This document shows, in pieces, positions 9,686 to 19,429 of a stretch of DNA of 64,000 nt; positions within the stretch are counted from its first letter, which is position 1, and the number at the start of each line of letters is the position of its first letter. Below the pieces are notes generated by a model. The model saw nothing but the letters and a program-made list of their open reading frames with translations. It did not search any database and had not been told where the DNA came from. Both the position numbers and the translations under genes were made by a program. Source of the stretch: Chitinophagales bacterium (GTDB taxonomy: Bacteria > Bacteroidota > Bacteroidia > Chitinophagales > CAIODY01); contig CANGEV010000008.1 of NCBI GenBank assembly GCA_947452995.1, forward strand, positions 46,780 through 110,779, written 5' to 3'.

Positions 9686-10478
9686 TAATATTGCGCGATT
9701 TGTTTTAGTTTTCTTATCATTCTTTCTTGCGGAGACGTCTTATGCAAAAGGTTTTCTAGGCAAGCGAAATTTATTTGACTACGATGTAATAGGTATGCCA
9801 ATGTCGAATACACATAGCTTTGCATACACTAGAATAAAAAGCAATCATTTTGCCGTGCGTTTTGGGTATAGTCGAAGTAATTTTATAATCGGTGGCTTCC
9901 GAAATAATCAAGTGTTTGAGGCAGATTTACAAAACTATTTAGTGCCGGGTAATTATTACGGACCTATTGGCTTAAGCGCTACATCGAATCCGACTTTTAA
10001 AGCCAGTACGTATTCATTAGGTTTTCTTTTCAGTAGTTCTTATGCCAATTTAGATTTACCTGTTGGGTATTTTGCCGCATACACGCTGTTTGCAACCAAA
10101 GGAAGTTCTTCTTTACATTTGGTGGTGCCTGCAGAATATTGGCAATTTATAGCGGTAGGCCATGAGAAGGATATTATTGGGGATTATTCCTTCACATCTA
10201 TTGGGAGTTCATTTGATATCGGAAAAACCTATTATTTGCATCCTGGTTTTACATTAAGTATCGGGGCTCAAATGGGCGCTTATTTAAGGTTTAGTAAAGA
10301 GCAATTTAACGAGTCGTTAAGTTTTTATAATGTCGGTTCATCACCTTTAACGCAACTTTTTTCAAGCTATCCGTATACCTTACCCAAACAAGTGCCTTAT
10401 TCCCTTAATTTACTTGATGAAAATCCAGGAATTGGCTTTAGTTTAATGCCTTTTTTACGTTTTGGGTATCTTTTTTAA
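9672..10478 (+). CDS. Exported protein of unknown function, possible outer-membrane beta-barrel
   Basis: I do not recognise this 268-residue family. It begins [27 protein letters not shown], a signal peptide, and continues with alternating aromatic/polar strands (for example HFAVRFGYSRSNFIIGGF and LSIGAQMGAYLRFSKEQF) ending in MPFLRFGYLF, with a terminal Phe typical of outer-membrane beta-barrels. The ATG at 9672 lies inside the end of the M48 gene (14-base overlap), which implies translational coupling and a shared role at the envelope. A longer upstream frame from 9579 is rejected because it lies wholly within the protease gene. The barrel assignment is inference. Confidence 0.7.
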   Translation: MKRNNNIARFVLVFLSFFLAETSYAKGFLGKRNLFDYDVIGMPMSNTHSFAYTRIKSNHFAVRFGYSRSNFIIGGFRNNQVFEADLQNYLVPGNYYGPIGLSATSNPTFKASTYSLGFLFSSSYANLDLPVGYFAAYTLFATKGSSSLHLVVPAEYWQFIAVGHEKDIIGDYSFTSIGSSFDIGKTYYLHPGFTLSIGAQMGAYLRFSKEQFNESLSFYNVGSSPLTQLFSSYPYTLPKQVPYSLNLLDENPGIGFSLMPFLRFGYLF

Positions 10479-10581
10479 AGGAAATCCCTTCAGAATTTAA
10501 ACGAAGTATTAAATTTTGCTTAATTGTGGTTGGTATTCTCAATTTTAAGGGGTATTTTTAGGCCTCTAAATTTTCTGTGTT

Positions 10582-13338
10582 ATGAAAAAAATAATTTTAC
10601 CTTTTGGTCTAGCAATTGCTTTATTGGGAGGATTGTTTGCGTTCTCATTCCGTGAAGAGTGGGAGAGTGAAAACGAAGAAAATGAAACAGCAGAACAAGC
10701 AACGTATGCAGGTATACAACGTTTCTGGGGTATGATGCGGAATAACGTGAATACTGGTAAATTCGAAGAAAGCGATTACTATAACGCTGTTGCGCAATAC
10801 AATGGAATGGGTATTGCTAAGTCATTAGGATTAAGCTGGACATCTTTGGGGCCTGACAATATCGGAGGTCGTGTTCGTTCCATTTTAATTGATAAGAAAA
10901 ATCCTAACCACATGTTAGCAGGTGGTGTTTCGGGTGGATTATGGGTGAGTATGGATGCGGGTAAAACATGGAATAAGCATTCTCAAGCGGATTCTATGCA
11001 AAATATCTGTGTTACCTCACTTTGTCAAACAAAAGATGGCGACATCTATATGGGTACAGGAGAATTAGTTGGTAGCTCTGAAGTTTCTGTAGGAAATGGT
11101 GGATCTATCGGTAATATTGGATTTCCTGGGTACGGTGTTTATAAGTCAAGCGACAATGGTGCGCATTTTACGCATTTAACCGCAACTACACCTACATCAG
11201 GCGCTCAATGGAAATATATTGATGCCATTGCAGCTGATAACGTTGATAACAACTTAATTTATGTTGCTACACATTTGGGCTTGTATAAATCTACTGATGG
11301 TGGTGTTACCTTTGCTAAGCCGACAGGTGTGGCTGGTTCATCATGGTGTACAGACGTTAAAACAAATTCAAACGGTGATGTTATCTGTTTCTTAGGAAGC
11401 ACATCCTCTACGGCAGGCAAGAACGCATTAGTTTCGAAAGATCACGGTGCAACGTTTAATGCTAAAGCAATCACAACTGGTGCTGGTTTTAATCGTATCA
11501 AGTTTGCATATGCGCCATCTGATCCAAATTATGTTTATTGTGGTGGAGCAAATAGTTCTGCTACTTCAACTGCTGGGGTATTCAAATCCACTGATGGTGG
11601 CGAAACTTGGACTCAAATTGGTCCTGGCGGTGCAAGTACATTCAACCCATATAACCAGGCTTATTACTCGATGAGTATCGCAGTAAATCCTGCAAATAAA
11701 AATCGTATTTATACTGGTGGTCTAGATTTGTACATGTACGATCAAAATGGATGGGTGAAGTCATCCCTTTGGTATGCTTGGGAAGCGAGTCCTGTTTATG
11801 TTCACGCTGATCATCACGTTATTACCTTCCATCCAACCAATGCTGATATTTTCTATTGTGGAACCGATGGTGGCGTATCCGAATGCGATAACGCTCGTGC
11901 CGGTGTATTAAGTTTCCATACACGTAATAAAGGATTAGGAGTTACACAGCTTTATGGCTTGGGTGCAGGTGTAAGCGGTGATGTTTTAGGTGGAGCACAA
12001 GACAATGGTTCGATGTACAATAACTATAGTGGAATATATTCTACTTACTACAGTAAGGTGAAGGGTGGTGATGGCTTCCAAGCTGCTATTTCTCACGTGA
12101 ACCCGAGCGCATTGTTTGCTACAACTTATGGTGATGCTAACGGAACAGCTCCTTTGGCACGTTCACTAAATGGTGGTAATAGCTTCACAGGTATTTTAGA
12201 TGTGCATATCGATGCAAATGATGGGTCTACAGGTGGACCAGATGATCATCCTGATGAAGGAGGTTATTTCGTTACACGGATCTACCTATGGGAGAAGTTA
12301 GCAAACTTCACTTCTGTTGATGATTCTTTGAACAACAGTCGATTGTATATGCCTACACAGAAAGGTGTTTGGGTTGCAGTTAACGCATTGACTACTTCAC
12401 CAACTTGGTATAAGGTTTCAGCAGGCAATACGGTGCAGGGAGCTTTGTCATTGAAAGCAACAGAGGATGGTAATACCTTGTTTGTTGGTACGGAAGGTGG
12501 AGATGTCTATCGTATCGATAGCTTGAATGCAACTTACCCAGTTAACTATTCTGGCAATTTTACTGCAACTGCTGAAGGTCGTCAAATAAAAACAACTAAA
12601 ATTTACAGTTTAGGCCGCGCAATCACTGGTATCGCTATTGATCCTACCAATTCTGATAATATCTTGATTTCATCTGCAATGTATGGAGCATCATCATATG
12701 TAGCACGTATAACAAATGCCACGACATCAACTTCGACAGCAAGTACGTCTTCTTCATCTGCTCAAGGTAATTTGCCAATAATGCCTTGCTATGACATTGC
12801 TATCAATCCTACCAACGCTTCGCAAGCAATTGTCGCTACAGAATTAGGAGTATTCTCTTGCGCTAATATTTGGACAGGAACACCTGTTTGGGCGAATGAA
12901 AACAATCATTTACCGAATGTGCCTGTAATGCAATTACAGTTCTCTCAAAATAAAAAAGGTGAATGGTGGTTGTTCGCTGCTACGCATGGACGTGGCGCAT
13001 TCTATACACGTAGCCTTTGCGGTACTTGTGACTCGATTGCTTTAAACAATGTCAATCTTGCAACTAATGCATTAAATGCCTCTGAAAATAGTTTAAGTAT
13101 TTACCCTAACCCGGCAAACGATCAAGTTGCCTTGAATATAACTGCCGCTAAATCGGATGCCAATGCAAGTGTTCGTGTTTATTCAATGAATGGAACATTG
13201 GAATACCAAGTACAAAACCCAATTAGTGCAGGTAGTAACAATATTAATTTAAATATCGCTGGATTTGCAACTGGAATTCATTTAGTGCAAGTTCAGATCA
13301 ATGGTCATACTATTGTTAAAAAGTTAATTAAGCAATAA
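10582..13338 (+). CDS. Secreted beta-propeller (sialidase/VPS10-like repeat) protein with T9SS sorting domain
   Basis: A 918-residue exported protein. After the signal peptide (MKKIILPFGLAIALLGGLFAF) comes an acidic Glu/Asn stretch, then many BNR/VPS10-type propeller blades with Asp-box-like motifs: SMDAGKTWNK, SSDNGAHFTH, STDGGVTFAK, SKDHGATFNA, STDGGETWTQ. The C-terminal part (SIYPNPANDQVALNI ... GIHLVQVQINGHTIVKKLIKQ) is a T9SS type A sorting domain. Members are annotated as glycosyl-hydrolase-like or photosystem-stability-factor-like surface proteins, but catalytic residues cannot be assigned here, so binding or adhesion is as likely as hydrolysis. A strong terminator follows 23 bases after the stop. 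Confidence 0.87.
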   Translation: MKKIILPFGLAIALLGGLFAFSFREEWESENEENETAEQATYAGIQRFWGMMRNNVNTGKFEESDYYNAVAQYNGMGIAKSLGLSWTSLGPDNIGGRVRSILIDKKNPNHMLAGGVSGGLWVSMDAGKTWNKHSQADSMQNICVTSLCQTKDGDIYMGTGELVGSSEVSVGNGGSIGNIGFPGYGVYKSSDNGAHFTHLTATTPTSGAQWKYIDAIAADNVDNNLIYVATHLGLYKSTDGGVTFAKPTGVAGSSWCTDVKTNSNGDVICFLGSTSSTAGKNALVSKDHGATFNAKAITTGAGFNRIKFAYAPSDPNYVYCGGANSSATSTAGVFKSTDGGETWTQIGPGGASTFNPYNQAYYSMSIAVNPANKNRIYTGGLDLYMYDQNGWVKSSLWYAWEASPVYVHADHHVITFHPTNADIFYCGTDGGVSECDNARAGVLSFHTRNKGLGVTQLYGLGAGVSGDVLGGAQDNGSMYNNYSGIYSTYYSKVKGGDGFQAAISHVNPSALFATTYGDANGTAPLARSLNGGNSFTGILDVHIDANDGSTGGPDDHPDEGGYFVTRIYLWEKLANFTSVDDSLNNSRLYMPTQKGVWVAVNALTTSPTWYKVSAGNTVQGALSLKATEDGNTLFVGTEGGDVYRIDSLNATYPVNYSGNFTATAEGRQIKTTKIYSLGRAITGIAIDPTNSDNILISSAMYGASSYVARITNATTSTSTASTSSSSAQGNLPIMPCYDIAINPTNASQAIVATELGVFSCANIWTGTPVWANENNHLPNVPVMQLQFSQNKKGEWWLFAATHGRGAFYTRSLCGTCDSIALNNVNLATNALNASENSLSIYPNPANDQVALNITAAKSDANASVRVYSMNGTLEYQVQNPISAGSNNINLNIAGFATGIHLVQVQINGHTIVKKLIKQ

Positions 13339-13361
13339 TTAGCTGATATATAATTTTTTGT

Positions 13362-13399
13362 AAAACGCCCTGATGCAGAACACTTCAGGGCGTTTTTTT
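13362..13399 (+). terminator. Intrinsic terminator after the propeller gene
   Basis: The 12-base arms AAAACGCCCTGA and TCAGGGCGTTTT flank an 11-base loop and end in seven T. It separates the propeller gene from the epimerase gene, whose ATG lies at 13454. Confidence 0.9.
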
Positions 13400-13453
13400 A
13401 TTCCAATTTTTCCGCGCTTTTTTATAACTTCGCTTTATATTATTCGGTTGAAA

Positions 13454-14389
13454 ATGGTTAAAATTCTAATAACAGGAGGAGCAGGTTTTGTGCCTAGCTC
13501 ATTAGCGGATCGCTTATTACTCGACCCGAATAATTTTGTGGTTGCTGTTGATAATTTTCACACAGGTAGCAAAGATAATTTGCCTCATCCGCTTCCTGAT
13601 AATTATCGTTTCTACGAATGCGATGTAAATGATTTTGCTAGCATTGGCGCAATTATGAATGAGCATCATTTCGATTATGTGTTTCATTATGCTGCTGTCG
13701 TGGGCGTCTTACGTACACTCGACAACCCAGTGAGTGTTTTAAATGATATTGAGGGAATTAAAAATGTGCTTACATTATCAAAAGATACAGGTGTAAAGCG
13801 TGTATTTTATTCTTCTTCTAGCGAAGTCTATGGTGAGCCAGTTCATTTACCCCAAAACGAATTGACAACACCGCTTAATTCTCGTTTGCCTTACGCAATT
13901 GTAAAGAATGTTGGAGAAGCATTTTGTCGCTCCTATTCTCAGGAATTTGGTCTCGACTATACTATATTTAGATTTTTTAATACATATGGACCAAAGCAGA
14001 GTGTCGACTTTGTAATGAGTAAGTTCATTCGCCAAGCATTAAATAACGAAGCAATCACGATTTATGGAGACGGGTCGCAAACAAGAACCTTCTGCTACAT
14101 CGATGATAATTTAGATGCATGTATTAATGCGTTTAAGGAAAATAAGGTGGTGAATGATGTAGTGAATATTGGCAATGATGAAATAACTGAAATTGTTGAT
14201 TTGGCCAAAGTGATTATTCGTCTTACTAATTCAAAGTCTGAGATTATTCATTTGCCACCGCTTAGGGATGGTGATATGACACGTCGTCAGCCTGATATAA
14301 CTAAGATGAAAGAATTACTAAATCGTCCTTTAACCTCTTTAGAGGATGGAATTATGAATGTGTTGAAATTAGGAAATTTTAATTTATGA
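13454..14389 (+). CDS. NAD-dependent epimerase/dehydratase (extended SDR)
   Basis: A 311-residue extended short-chain dehydrogenase of the UDP-sugar epimerase/UDP-glucuronate decarboxylase type. It starts MVKILITGGAGFVPSS; the usual GGxGFIGS glycine motif reads GGAGFVPS here, with proline at the third glycine. It retains FHYAAVVGV, the YSSSSEVYG serine region and the catalytic YAIVK (YxxxK), followed by FRFFNTYGPKQ and GDGSQTRTFCYIDD. It probably modifies nucleotide sugars for surface polysaccharide. The start at 13454 is chosen because a longer frame begins in the upstream terminator. It overlaps the next gene by four bases (ATGA), indicating coupling. Confidence 0.85.
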   Translation: MVKILITGGAGFVPSSLADRLLLDPNNFVVAVDNFHTGSKDNLPHPLPDNYRFYECDVNDFASIGAIMNEHHFDYVFHYAAVVGVLRTLDNPVSVLNDIEGIKNVLTLSKDTGVKRVFYSSSSEVYGEPVHLPQNELTTPLNSRLPYAIVKNVGEAFCRSYSQEFGLDYTIFRFFNTYGPKQSVDFVMSKFIRQALNNEAITIYGDGSQTRTFCYIDDNLDACINAFKENKVVNDVVNIGNDEITEIVDLAKVIIRLTNSKSEIIHLPPLRDGDMTRRQPDITKMKELLNRPLTSLEDGIMNVLKLGNFNL

Positions 14390-14973
14390 AAAAGTCTACC
14401 TTTATCCTACTTGCTTCAGTGAGCTTGTTTATAGCATGTCAATCACAAGATACCATGCGCCATGATATTCTTGTAAAGGAAGAAACGTTGATGCAGAGCG
14501 CAACACGATCTAAATCGATGGATAGTCTAGCCAACGTTTTAATTGCGGACTACGATGCGTATGCTTCTAAGTTTCCTAAGGACAGCATGACACCTACTTA
14601 TCTTATTCGTGAAGGGCAGTTATATTCTTCGAAGCGCGATTTTCAAAAAGCTGCTGAACTATTCAATAAAGTTTGTGTGCAGTATCCAACGGATCACTGG
14701 GCATCTTATGCATTGTTTTTTCAAGCCTTAGCCTATTCTGATTGGGCGCAAAGCAATGATAATAAAAATGACATGTTGAAAAATGCGCAACGTTCTAAAA
14801 GTTTGTTTGCTGATTTTATAAGAAAGTATCCTTCACATAATTTAGTGGATGATGCCATGAATTTGATTGAAATGGTTGGATTATCCGATGAAGAAATGTT
14901 GAATCGTGCGATTCAGAAGCATACGGTTGATTCAATTGCTGCACTTGAAATGTCTAAAAACAGATTGCAATAA
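14386..14973 (+). CDS. TPR-like lipoprotein
   Basis: A 195-residue protein with a lipoprotein signal (MKKSTFILLASVSLFIAC, lipobox IAC). The mature part is helical with a tetratricopeptide-like repeat around FQKAAELFNKVCVQYPTDHWASYALFFQALAYSDW and SLFADFIRKYPSHNLVDDA, reminiscent of BamD/YbgF-type TPRs where repeats end in -YP- or -FP-. It is probably an envelope-anchored protein-protein interaction module. Translation is coupled to the epimerase (ATGA overlap), but the functional link is unclear. A terminator follows. Confidence 0.75.
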   Translation: MKKSTFILLASVSLFIACQSQDTMRHDILVKEETLMQSATRSKSMDSLANVLIADYDAYASKFPKDSMTPTYLIREGQLYSSKRDFQKAAELFNKVCVQYPTDHWASYALFFQALAYSDWAQSNDNKNDMLKNAQRSKSLFADFIRKYPSHNLVDDAMNLIEMVGLSDEEMLNRAIQKHTVDSIAALEMSKNRLQ

Positions 14974-14996
14974 TTCATACTGAAATAGCAGAAATC

Positions 14997-15024
14997 AAAA
15001 AGTCCTCCAAGGAGGACTTTTTTT
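14997..15024. terminator. Intrinsic terminator between convergent genes
   Basis: The arms AAAAAGTCCTC and GAGGACTTTTT surround a CAAG tetraloop; T and A tracts on either side allow use by both the lipoprotein gene and the convergent LUD gene ending at 15045. Confidence 0.88.
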
Positions 15025-15044
15025 ATGCTTGAAATTGAATAGGA

Positions 15045-15704
15045 TTAGGCATCTAGCGCTTCGTCAACTAAGAAAACAAAAACTTCCTTTGGTCCGTGAA
15101 CACCTACCACTAAAGTTTTTTCAATATCTGCTGTCCGGCTTGGACCGGTTGCGAAATTTATCATGGATGGTAAACCTGCAGGATAGCGTTCTTTCATTAA
15201 TTGAAAGGCATCTTTTAAATCTGGAATGATTTGGCTTGTGAATGCTACCACTATATGTACGGGAGGTAATATAGACAAGGAACGACCACAATTCAGGGAG
15301 GAGGATAATAAAATACCGCCAGTACGAGCAACTAATCCTTCACATAAGGTAATTCCTGCATCGGCTAATTTCATTATGTCTTTATCATGAGACGTGCTTA
15401 TATTGTTTAATCCTTTGCGGTCCAATAATCGGATGATATTATCATCCCAACAAGCGATTTGATTCCAATTTTTAGCTTTGCTCAATTCAACAATTGCTTG
15501 ACTCATTTCAGCAGTGTCTTCGCAATACATAAATTGACCACCAAGGCCGGTAAAGTTCTTTGCAAAGGTCATTTCCGCACCTTCTGTTGGAGCGGTATAA
15601 ATTGAGCTTTGATTGTCAATATTTGAAAAGGGTTGTGGAACTTTTTGATCCAATGCTTTTCGAATACGAGTAAGAATTTTTTCTTTTGATCCTGAAGCTT
15701 TCAT
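15045..15704 (-). CDS. LUD domain protein (LutC/YkgG-like)
   Basis: A 219-residue LUD-domain protein: an N-terminal helix KEKILTRIRKALDQ, then IACWDDNIIRLLD, an AGITLCEGLVARTGGILL region and the C-terminal signature FATGPSRTADIEKTLVVGVHGPKEVFVFLVD. In the LutABC system LutC supports lactate oxidation, but no lutA or lutB is nearby. Instead this gene ends an rsfS-ftsH-LUD operon, an arrangement I recall as common in Bacteroidota, six bases after ftsH. Its role there is unknown. It should be cytosolic. Confidence 0.88.
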   Translation of the reverse strand: MKASGSKEKILTRIRKALDQKVPQPFSNIDNQSSIYTAPTEGAEMTFAKNFTGLGGQFMYCEDTAEMSQAIVELSKAKNWNQIACWDDNIIRLLDRKGLNNISTSHDKDIMKLADAGITLCEGLVARTGGILLSSSLNCGRSLSILPPVHIVVAFTSQIIPDLKDAFQLMKERYPAGLPSMINFATGPSRTADIEKTLVVGVHGPKEVFVFLVDEALDA

Positions 15705-15709
15705 AATGC

Positions 15710-17851
15710 TTACGCAGGGTTTTGAGGTATGTCAGTAGTTGTTGATGGTTCACCGTTAACAGGCGCATCTGTAGAAGCGTTATTTTCATTCGGCGTTTCT
15801 TCAGATGCAGCTATTTCAATATTTGGTTTTATTTCTACTAATTCTGCAGGTATTTCGTAGGGGCGCTTTCCGATTAATCTTTCTAAATCAGCTTGGAATA
15901 AAACTTCCTTGCTCAATAGTTCTTGTGCAATTGTTTCTAAAGCTGTTTTATGCTCAGTTAATAACTGTTTAGTGCGTTCGTATGATTTAGCGATTATTTG
16001 ACGAACTTCTTCGTCAATCAATTCAGCGGTATGGTCAGAATAAGGCTTTGTAAATCCATATTCATTATTAGGATCATAGAATGAAACATTCCCTACTTTA
16101 GCATTCATACCATATACGGTAACCATGCTGTAGGATAGCTTGGTGATGTGTTGTAAATCACTTTGCGCACCTGTAGATATTTTACCGAAGATGATTTCTT
16201 CTGCAGCTCTACCGCCAAGTGTCATACACATCGTGTCATTAAGTTGTTCAACCGTATATAAATATTGCTCTTTCGGAAGATATTGAGCGTATCCTAGAGC
16301 GGCAACACCTCTTGGTACAATGGTTACTTTCACTAATGGGTCTGCGTGTTCTAAGAACCAGCCGCAAACTGCATGCCCTGCTTCATGATAAGCGACAATG
16401 CGTTTTTCTTCCGGACTGATAATTTTATTTTTCTTTTCAAGACCGCCGATGGTACGATCCACAGCATCTTGGAAGTCTTTCATTTCAATGCGCTCTTTGT
16501 TGTGTCTTGCCGCGATTAACGCTGCTTCGTTACAAACATTCGCGATCTCAGCACCAGCGAAGCCAGGCGTTTGAAGGGCTAATTTAGCTGCATCTACGTC
16601 CGGGCCTAAGGTTTTGTTTTTTAAATGCACTTTGAAGATAGCTTCACGACCTTTTACATCCGGTTTGTCGACGCTTATTTGTCGATCGAAACGACCTGGA
16701 CGTAACAAAGCGCTATCTAAAACATCTGGTCGGTTAGTGGCTGCTAAAAGAATAACAGCAGTATCGCTACTAAAGCCATCCATTTCTACTAATAGCTGAT
16801 TCAGTGTATTTTCACGTTCGTCGTTATTTTGCATCATGCCTTTGCCACGAGCACGGCCTATTGCATCGATTTCATCAATGAATATGATACAAGGTGATTT
16901 TTCTTTCGCTTGACGGAACAAATCACGAACACGTGAAGCGCCTACGCCTACAAACATTTCAACGAAATCAGATCCGCTGATACTGAAGAAAGGTACTTGA
17001 GCTTCGCCTGCAACCGCTTTGGCCAACAATGTTTTACCGGTACCTGGAGGTCCGATTAATAAGGCGCCTTTCGGAATTTTACCACCGAGCTTTGTGTATT
17101 TTTTAGGATGCTTTAGGAAATCAACAATCTCCATAATTTCTTCTTTCGCCTCATCTAAACCTGCTACATCATTAAAGGTGGTTGTTACACGATCATCTTT
17201 ATCAAAAAGTTGCGCTTTACTTCTGCCGATATTGAAAATACCTCCACCTCCACCTGTACCGCTTCCCATACCGCCAGAGCGACGGATGAATAGGAAGTAG
17301 AATAATGCTATCATGATAATCATCGGCAACCAGCTTATTAAGCCATCTGCCCAATCCGTACGATCAACATATTGACATTTCACCCATTCTTTCGGACTCA
17401 TTTTAGCTTGCGCATCTTTCATCTTTTCTTCAAACACTTGCAAAGTGCCGATGTTAAAGCGATAATGCGGTCCTTTGCTATCGCCACCAAAATTAGTGCC
17501 TTTAACGTCGTTGTATTCAGGCTTTTTAATTGCGGCTGCACTTAAATAAACTTCAGCGAATTTTTGATTGACGATAACTATTTTGTCAATATCGTGACGT
17601 TTAAGTGAATCACTCACAAAGTTGACAATGAAGTCTTGTTGTGTGATTTCGTTAGGGTTGCTTTTCATGGCGAAGAATTGCATACCAATCAAGCCGACAA
17701 AAAGGAGTATATAAACCCAATAGATATTGAATTTAAATCCATTTCCTTTCGGTTTTTTACCGCCACCAATTCCTCCGTTATTTTGGAAAGGATTATTTCT
17801 AGCCGCTTTTTCTTTTTTAGTCTCCTTCGACTCTTCTGCGTTCAAATTCAT
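15710..17851 (-). CDS. ftsH: ATP-dependent zinc metalloprotease FtsH
   Basis: A 713-residue membrane-anchored AAA+ protease that degrades membrane and short-lived cytosolic proteins. Two membrane helices (about residues 44-61 and 170-190) flank a periplasmic segment; then GPPGTGKT (Walker A, 267-274), IIFIDEID (Walker B), RPGRFDRQI (second region of homology) and the protease site HEAGH (489-493). The N-terminus carries a basic Asn/Gly linker and the C-terminus a long acidic Asn/Thr/Pro tail. The ATG at 17851 is chosen over a GTG three codons upstream. It lies 19 bases after rsfS, in one operon. Confidence 0.97.
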   Translation of the reverse strand: MNLNAEESKETKKEKAARNNPFQNNGGIGGGKKPKGNGFKFNIYWVYILLFVGLIGMQFFAMKSNPNEITQQDFIVNFVSDSLKRHDIDKIVIVNQKFAEVYLSAAAIKKPEYNDVKGTNFGGDSKGPHYRFNIGTLQVFEEKMKDAQAKMSPKEWVKCQYVDRTDWADGLISWLPMIIMIALFYFLFIRRSGGMGSGTGGGGGIFNIGRSKAQLFDKDDRVTTTFNDVAGLDEAKEEIMEIVDFLKHPKKYTKLGGKIPKGALLIGPPGTGKTLLAKAVAGEAQVPFFSISGSDFVEMFVGVGASRVRDLFRQAKEKSPCIIFIDEIDAIGRARGKGMMQNNDERENTLNQLLVEMDGFSSDTAVILLAATNRPDVLDSALLRPGRFDRQISVDKPDVKGREAIFKVHLKNKTLGPDVDAAKLALQTPGFAGAEIANVCNEAALIAARHNKERIEMKDFQDAVDRTIGGLEKKNKIISPEEKRIVAYHEAGHAVCGWFLEHADPLVKVTIVPRGVAALGYAQYLPKEQYLYTVEQLNDTMCMTLGGRAAEEIIFGKISTGAQSDLQHITKLSYSMVTVYGMNAKVGNVSFYDPNNEYGFTKPYSDHTAELIDEEVRQIIAKSYERTKQLLTEHKTALETIAQELLSKEVLFQADLERLIGKRPYEIPAELVEIKPNIEIAASEETPNENNASTDAPVNGEPSTTTDIPQNPA

Positions 17852-17870
17852 ACGAATCACAATTTTTTAA

Positions 17871-18557
17871 TTAATGTTCTGTGCGGATACCGTCTGTCCA
17901 AAGATCTTCTAATTGATAGAAGAGGCGACTTTCTCTACGGAAGATATGTAGTACAACGTTAACATAGTCAACGACTACCCATTCTAAATTTTCCATTCCT
18001 TCGATATGCCAAGGCTTTTCACCTACAGCTTTGTATACTTTATCTTCGACGTTATTTGCAATACCTTTGATGTGTGTGGTAGCTTCTCCTTCGCAAATTA
18101 CGAAGTAGTTTGCGACAGCATCTTCAATATTATTTAAGTTAATACTCACGATGTTGACAGCTTTCATATCCTGAAGTCCTTCAATGATAGCATCCAATAA
18201 GCGCTCAGCATCACCTTGTTGGGTTACTTTGCTACGCACGCCTTTATCTGCTGCCGTCTTTTTAAGTTTGCCTTCAGATTTTTTAGTAGGAGGTAGTGCA
18301 GGTTTTGCCTTTTTGGCAACTTCATTCACGACCTCGATAGGTGCTTTTTTGGAAGTCTTCTCTTTAGAGCTTGCACTCACCCTTTTCTTGGGAGCACTCA
18401 CTTTTTTAGGAGTGGCTTTCTTAGGAGCTACTTTTTTAGAATCTTCTTTTTTAGCAATAACTTTTGAAGTTGCTACCTTTTTTGCCGGAGCACTTTTTTT
18501 TGCAGTGCTATTTTTTTTTGCTGCCGGAGCAGATTTTTTTACAGATGTCTTTGCCAA
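17871..18557 (-). CDS. rsfS: Ribosome silencing factor RsfS with histone-H1-like N-terminal tail
   Basis: The C-terminal 113 residues (about 116-228) are a full RsfS/Iojap domain: LLDAIIEGLQDMKAVNI, DYFVI-like NYFVICEG, KPWHIEG and WVVVDYVNVVLHIF. RsfS binds ribosomal protein uL14 and blocks subunit joining under starvation. Unusually, residues 1-110 are a low-complexity Lys/Ala/Pro/Ser tail (repeats such as KKSAPAKK and KKVAPKK) resembling histone H1 C-termini; the family is normally 100-130 residues. The tail could bind rRNA or DNA. It is the first gene of the rsfS-ftsH-LUD operon and is divergent from birA. Confidence 0.92.
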   Translation of the reverse strand: MAKTSVKKSAPAAKKNSTAKKSAPAKKVATSKVIAKKEDSKKVAPKKATPKKVSAPKKRVSASSKEKTSKKAPIEVVNEVAKKAKPALPPTKKSEGKLKKTAADKGVRSKVTQQGDAERLLDAIIEGLQDMKAVNIVSINLNNIEDAVANYFVICEGEATTHIKGIANNVEDKVYKAVGEKPWHIEGMENLEWVVVDYVNVVLHIFRRESRLFYQLEDLWTDGIRTEH

Positions 18558-18607
18558 AATGCTAAAGTCTTTTAACCTTTGAGTAATAAACTCAAAAGTA
18601 CGTTATT

Positions 18608-19390
18608 TTGTTTTGTCATCCTATCCATACTTGGGGTAAAAATCAAGGTTTAACACCTTATTTATCATCTATCATAGGCTTAGGCGCTGTGGATAGCACC
18701 AATAAATATGCCAACGGCCTATTAAACGATAAAGTTGCTGATGAAACAGCCATTGTGGCCGATTTTCAAACTGCGGGTCGTGGGCAATTTCAAAATGCAT
18801 GGTGGAGTCCAGCTGAAGAGAATCTTTTATTTAGTCTGATATGGCTCAAATCAAAATGTGCTATAGAGAACCAATTTAATTTGTCAGTAGCAGTGTCTAT
18901 TGCATTGAAACGTTGGTTGAAAGGGAGTTTTGGTATGGAGGCTAAGGTAAAATGGCCAAACGATATTTATGTGGACGGGAAGAAGTTGGCAGGAATACTA
19001 ATTGAAAATACGATTCAAGGAAAGGAAATTAAGGCAAGTATTATCGGTGTCGGACTGAATGTCAATACATCGGTCTTTCCTGCCGAATTAATGCAGGCAG
19101 TTTCTCTGAAACAATTACTGGGTCGTGAATTGAATAGGGAAGAATGTTTCCTTGCGTTATTATCTAACTTGCATGCCGTTTATTTACAAGTGCAAGCAGG
19201 CTTAATAAAAGGACTTTGGGATGAATATATTGAATCCTTATTTCAAAAGGATGAATTGTGTGGTTATATCTGGAATGCTAGCCGAGTAAATGGGGTCATT
19301 CGAGGAGTGAGTACAACAGGCTTGTTATTATTTGAACATGAAAACAAGATTCATTCCGTAAATTTAAAGGAGATTAAATTTGGGGGATAG
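18608..19390 (+). CDS. birA: Biotin--[acetyl-CoA-carboxylase] ligase
   Basis: A roughly 260-residue BirA without an N-terminal DNA-binding domain. It carries DSTNKYA, the GRGQFQNAWWSP adenylate loop, KWPNDIYVDGKKLAGILIE and GVGLNVN, all typical of the catalytic core that activates biotin and attaches it to carrier proteins. No ATG lies in frame upstream of the conserved start; the first plausible initiator is a TTG at 18608, so the exact N-terminus is uncertain by several residues. It is divergent from rsfS, sharing a 50-base promoter region. Confidence 0.93.
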   Translation: MFCHPIHTWGKNQGLTPYLSSIIGLGAVDSTNKYANGLLNDKVADETAIVADFQTAGRGQFQNAWWSPAEENLLFSLIWLKSKCAIENQFNLSVAVSIALKRWLKGSFGMEAKVKWPNDIYVDGKKLAGILIENTIQGKEIKASIIGVGLNVNTSVFPAELMQAVSLKQLLGRELNREECFLALLSNLHAVYLQVQAGLIKGLWDEYIESLFQKDELCGYIWNASRVNGVIRGVSTTGLLLFEHENKIHSVNLKEIKFGG

Positions 19391-19429
19391 CGTAATTATC
19401 CTATTTGTAAGCACTAAATATCCTTGCTG

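Noticed and set aside
18184..18582. Hydrophobic 132-codon frame opposite rsfS.
   Set aside because: It is the complement of the Lys/Ala-rich tail, where AAA/GCA codons read as Phe/Cys/Ala; not a real membrane protein.
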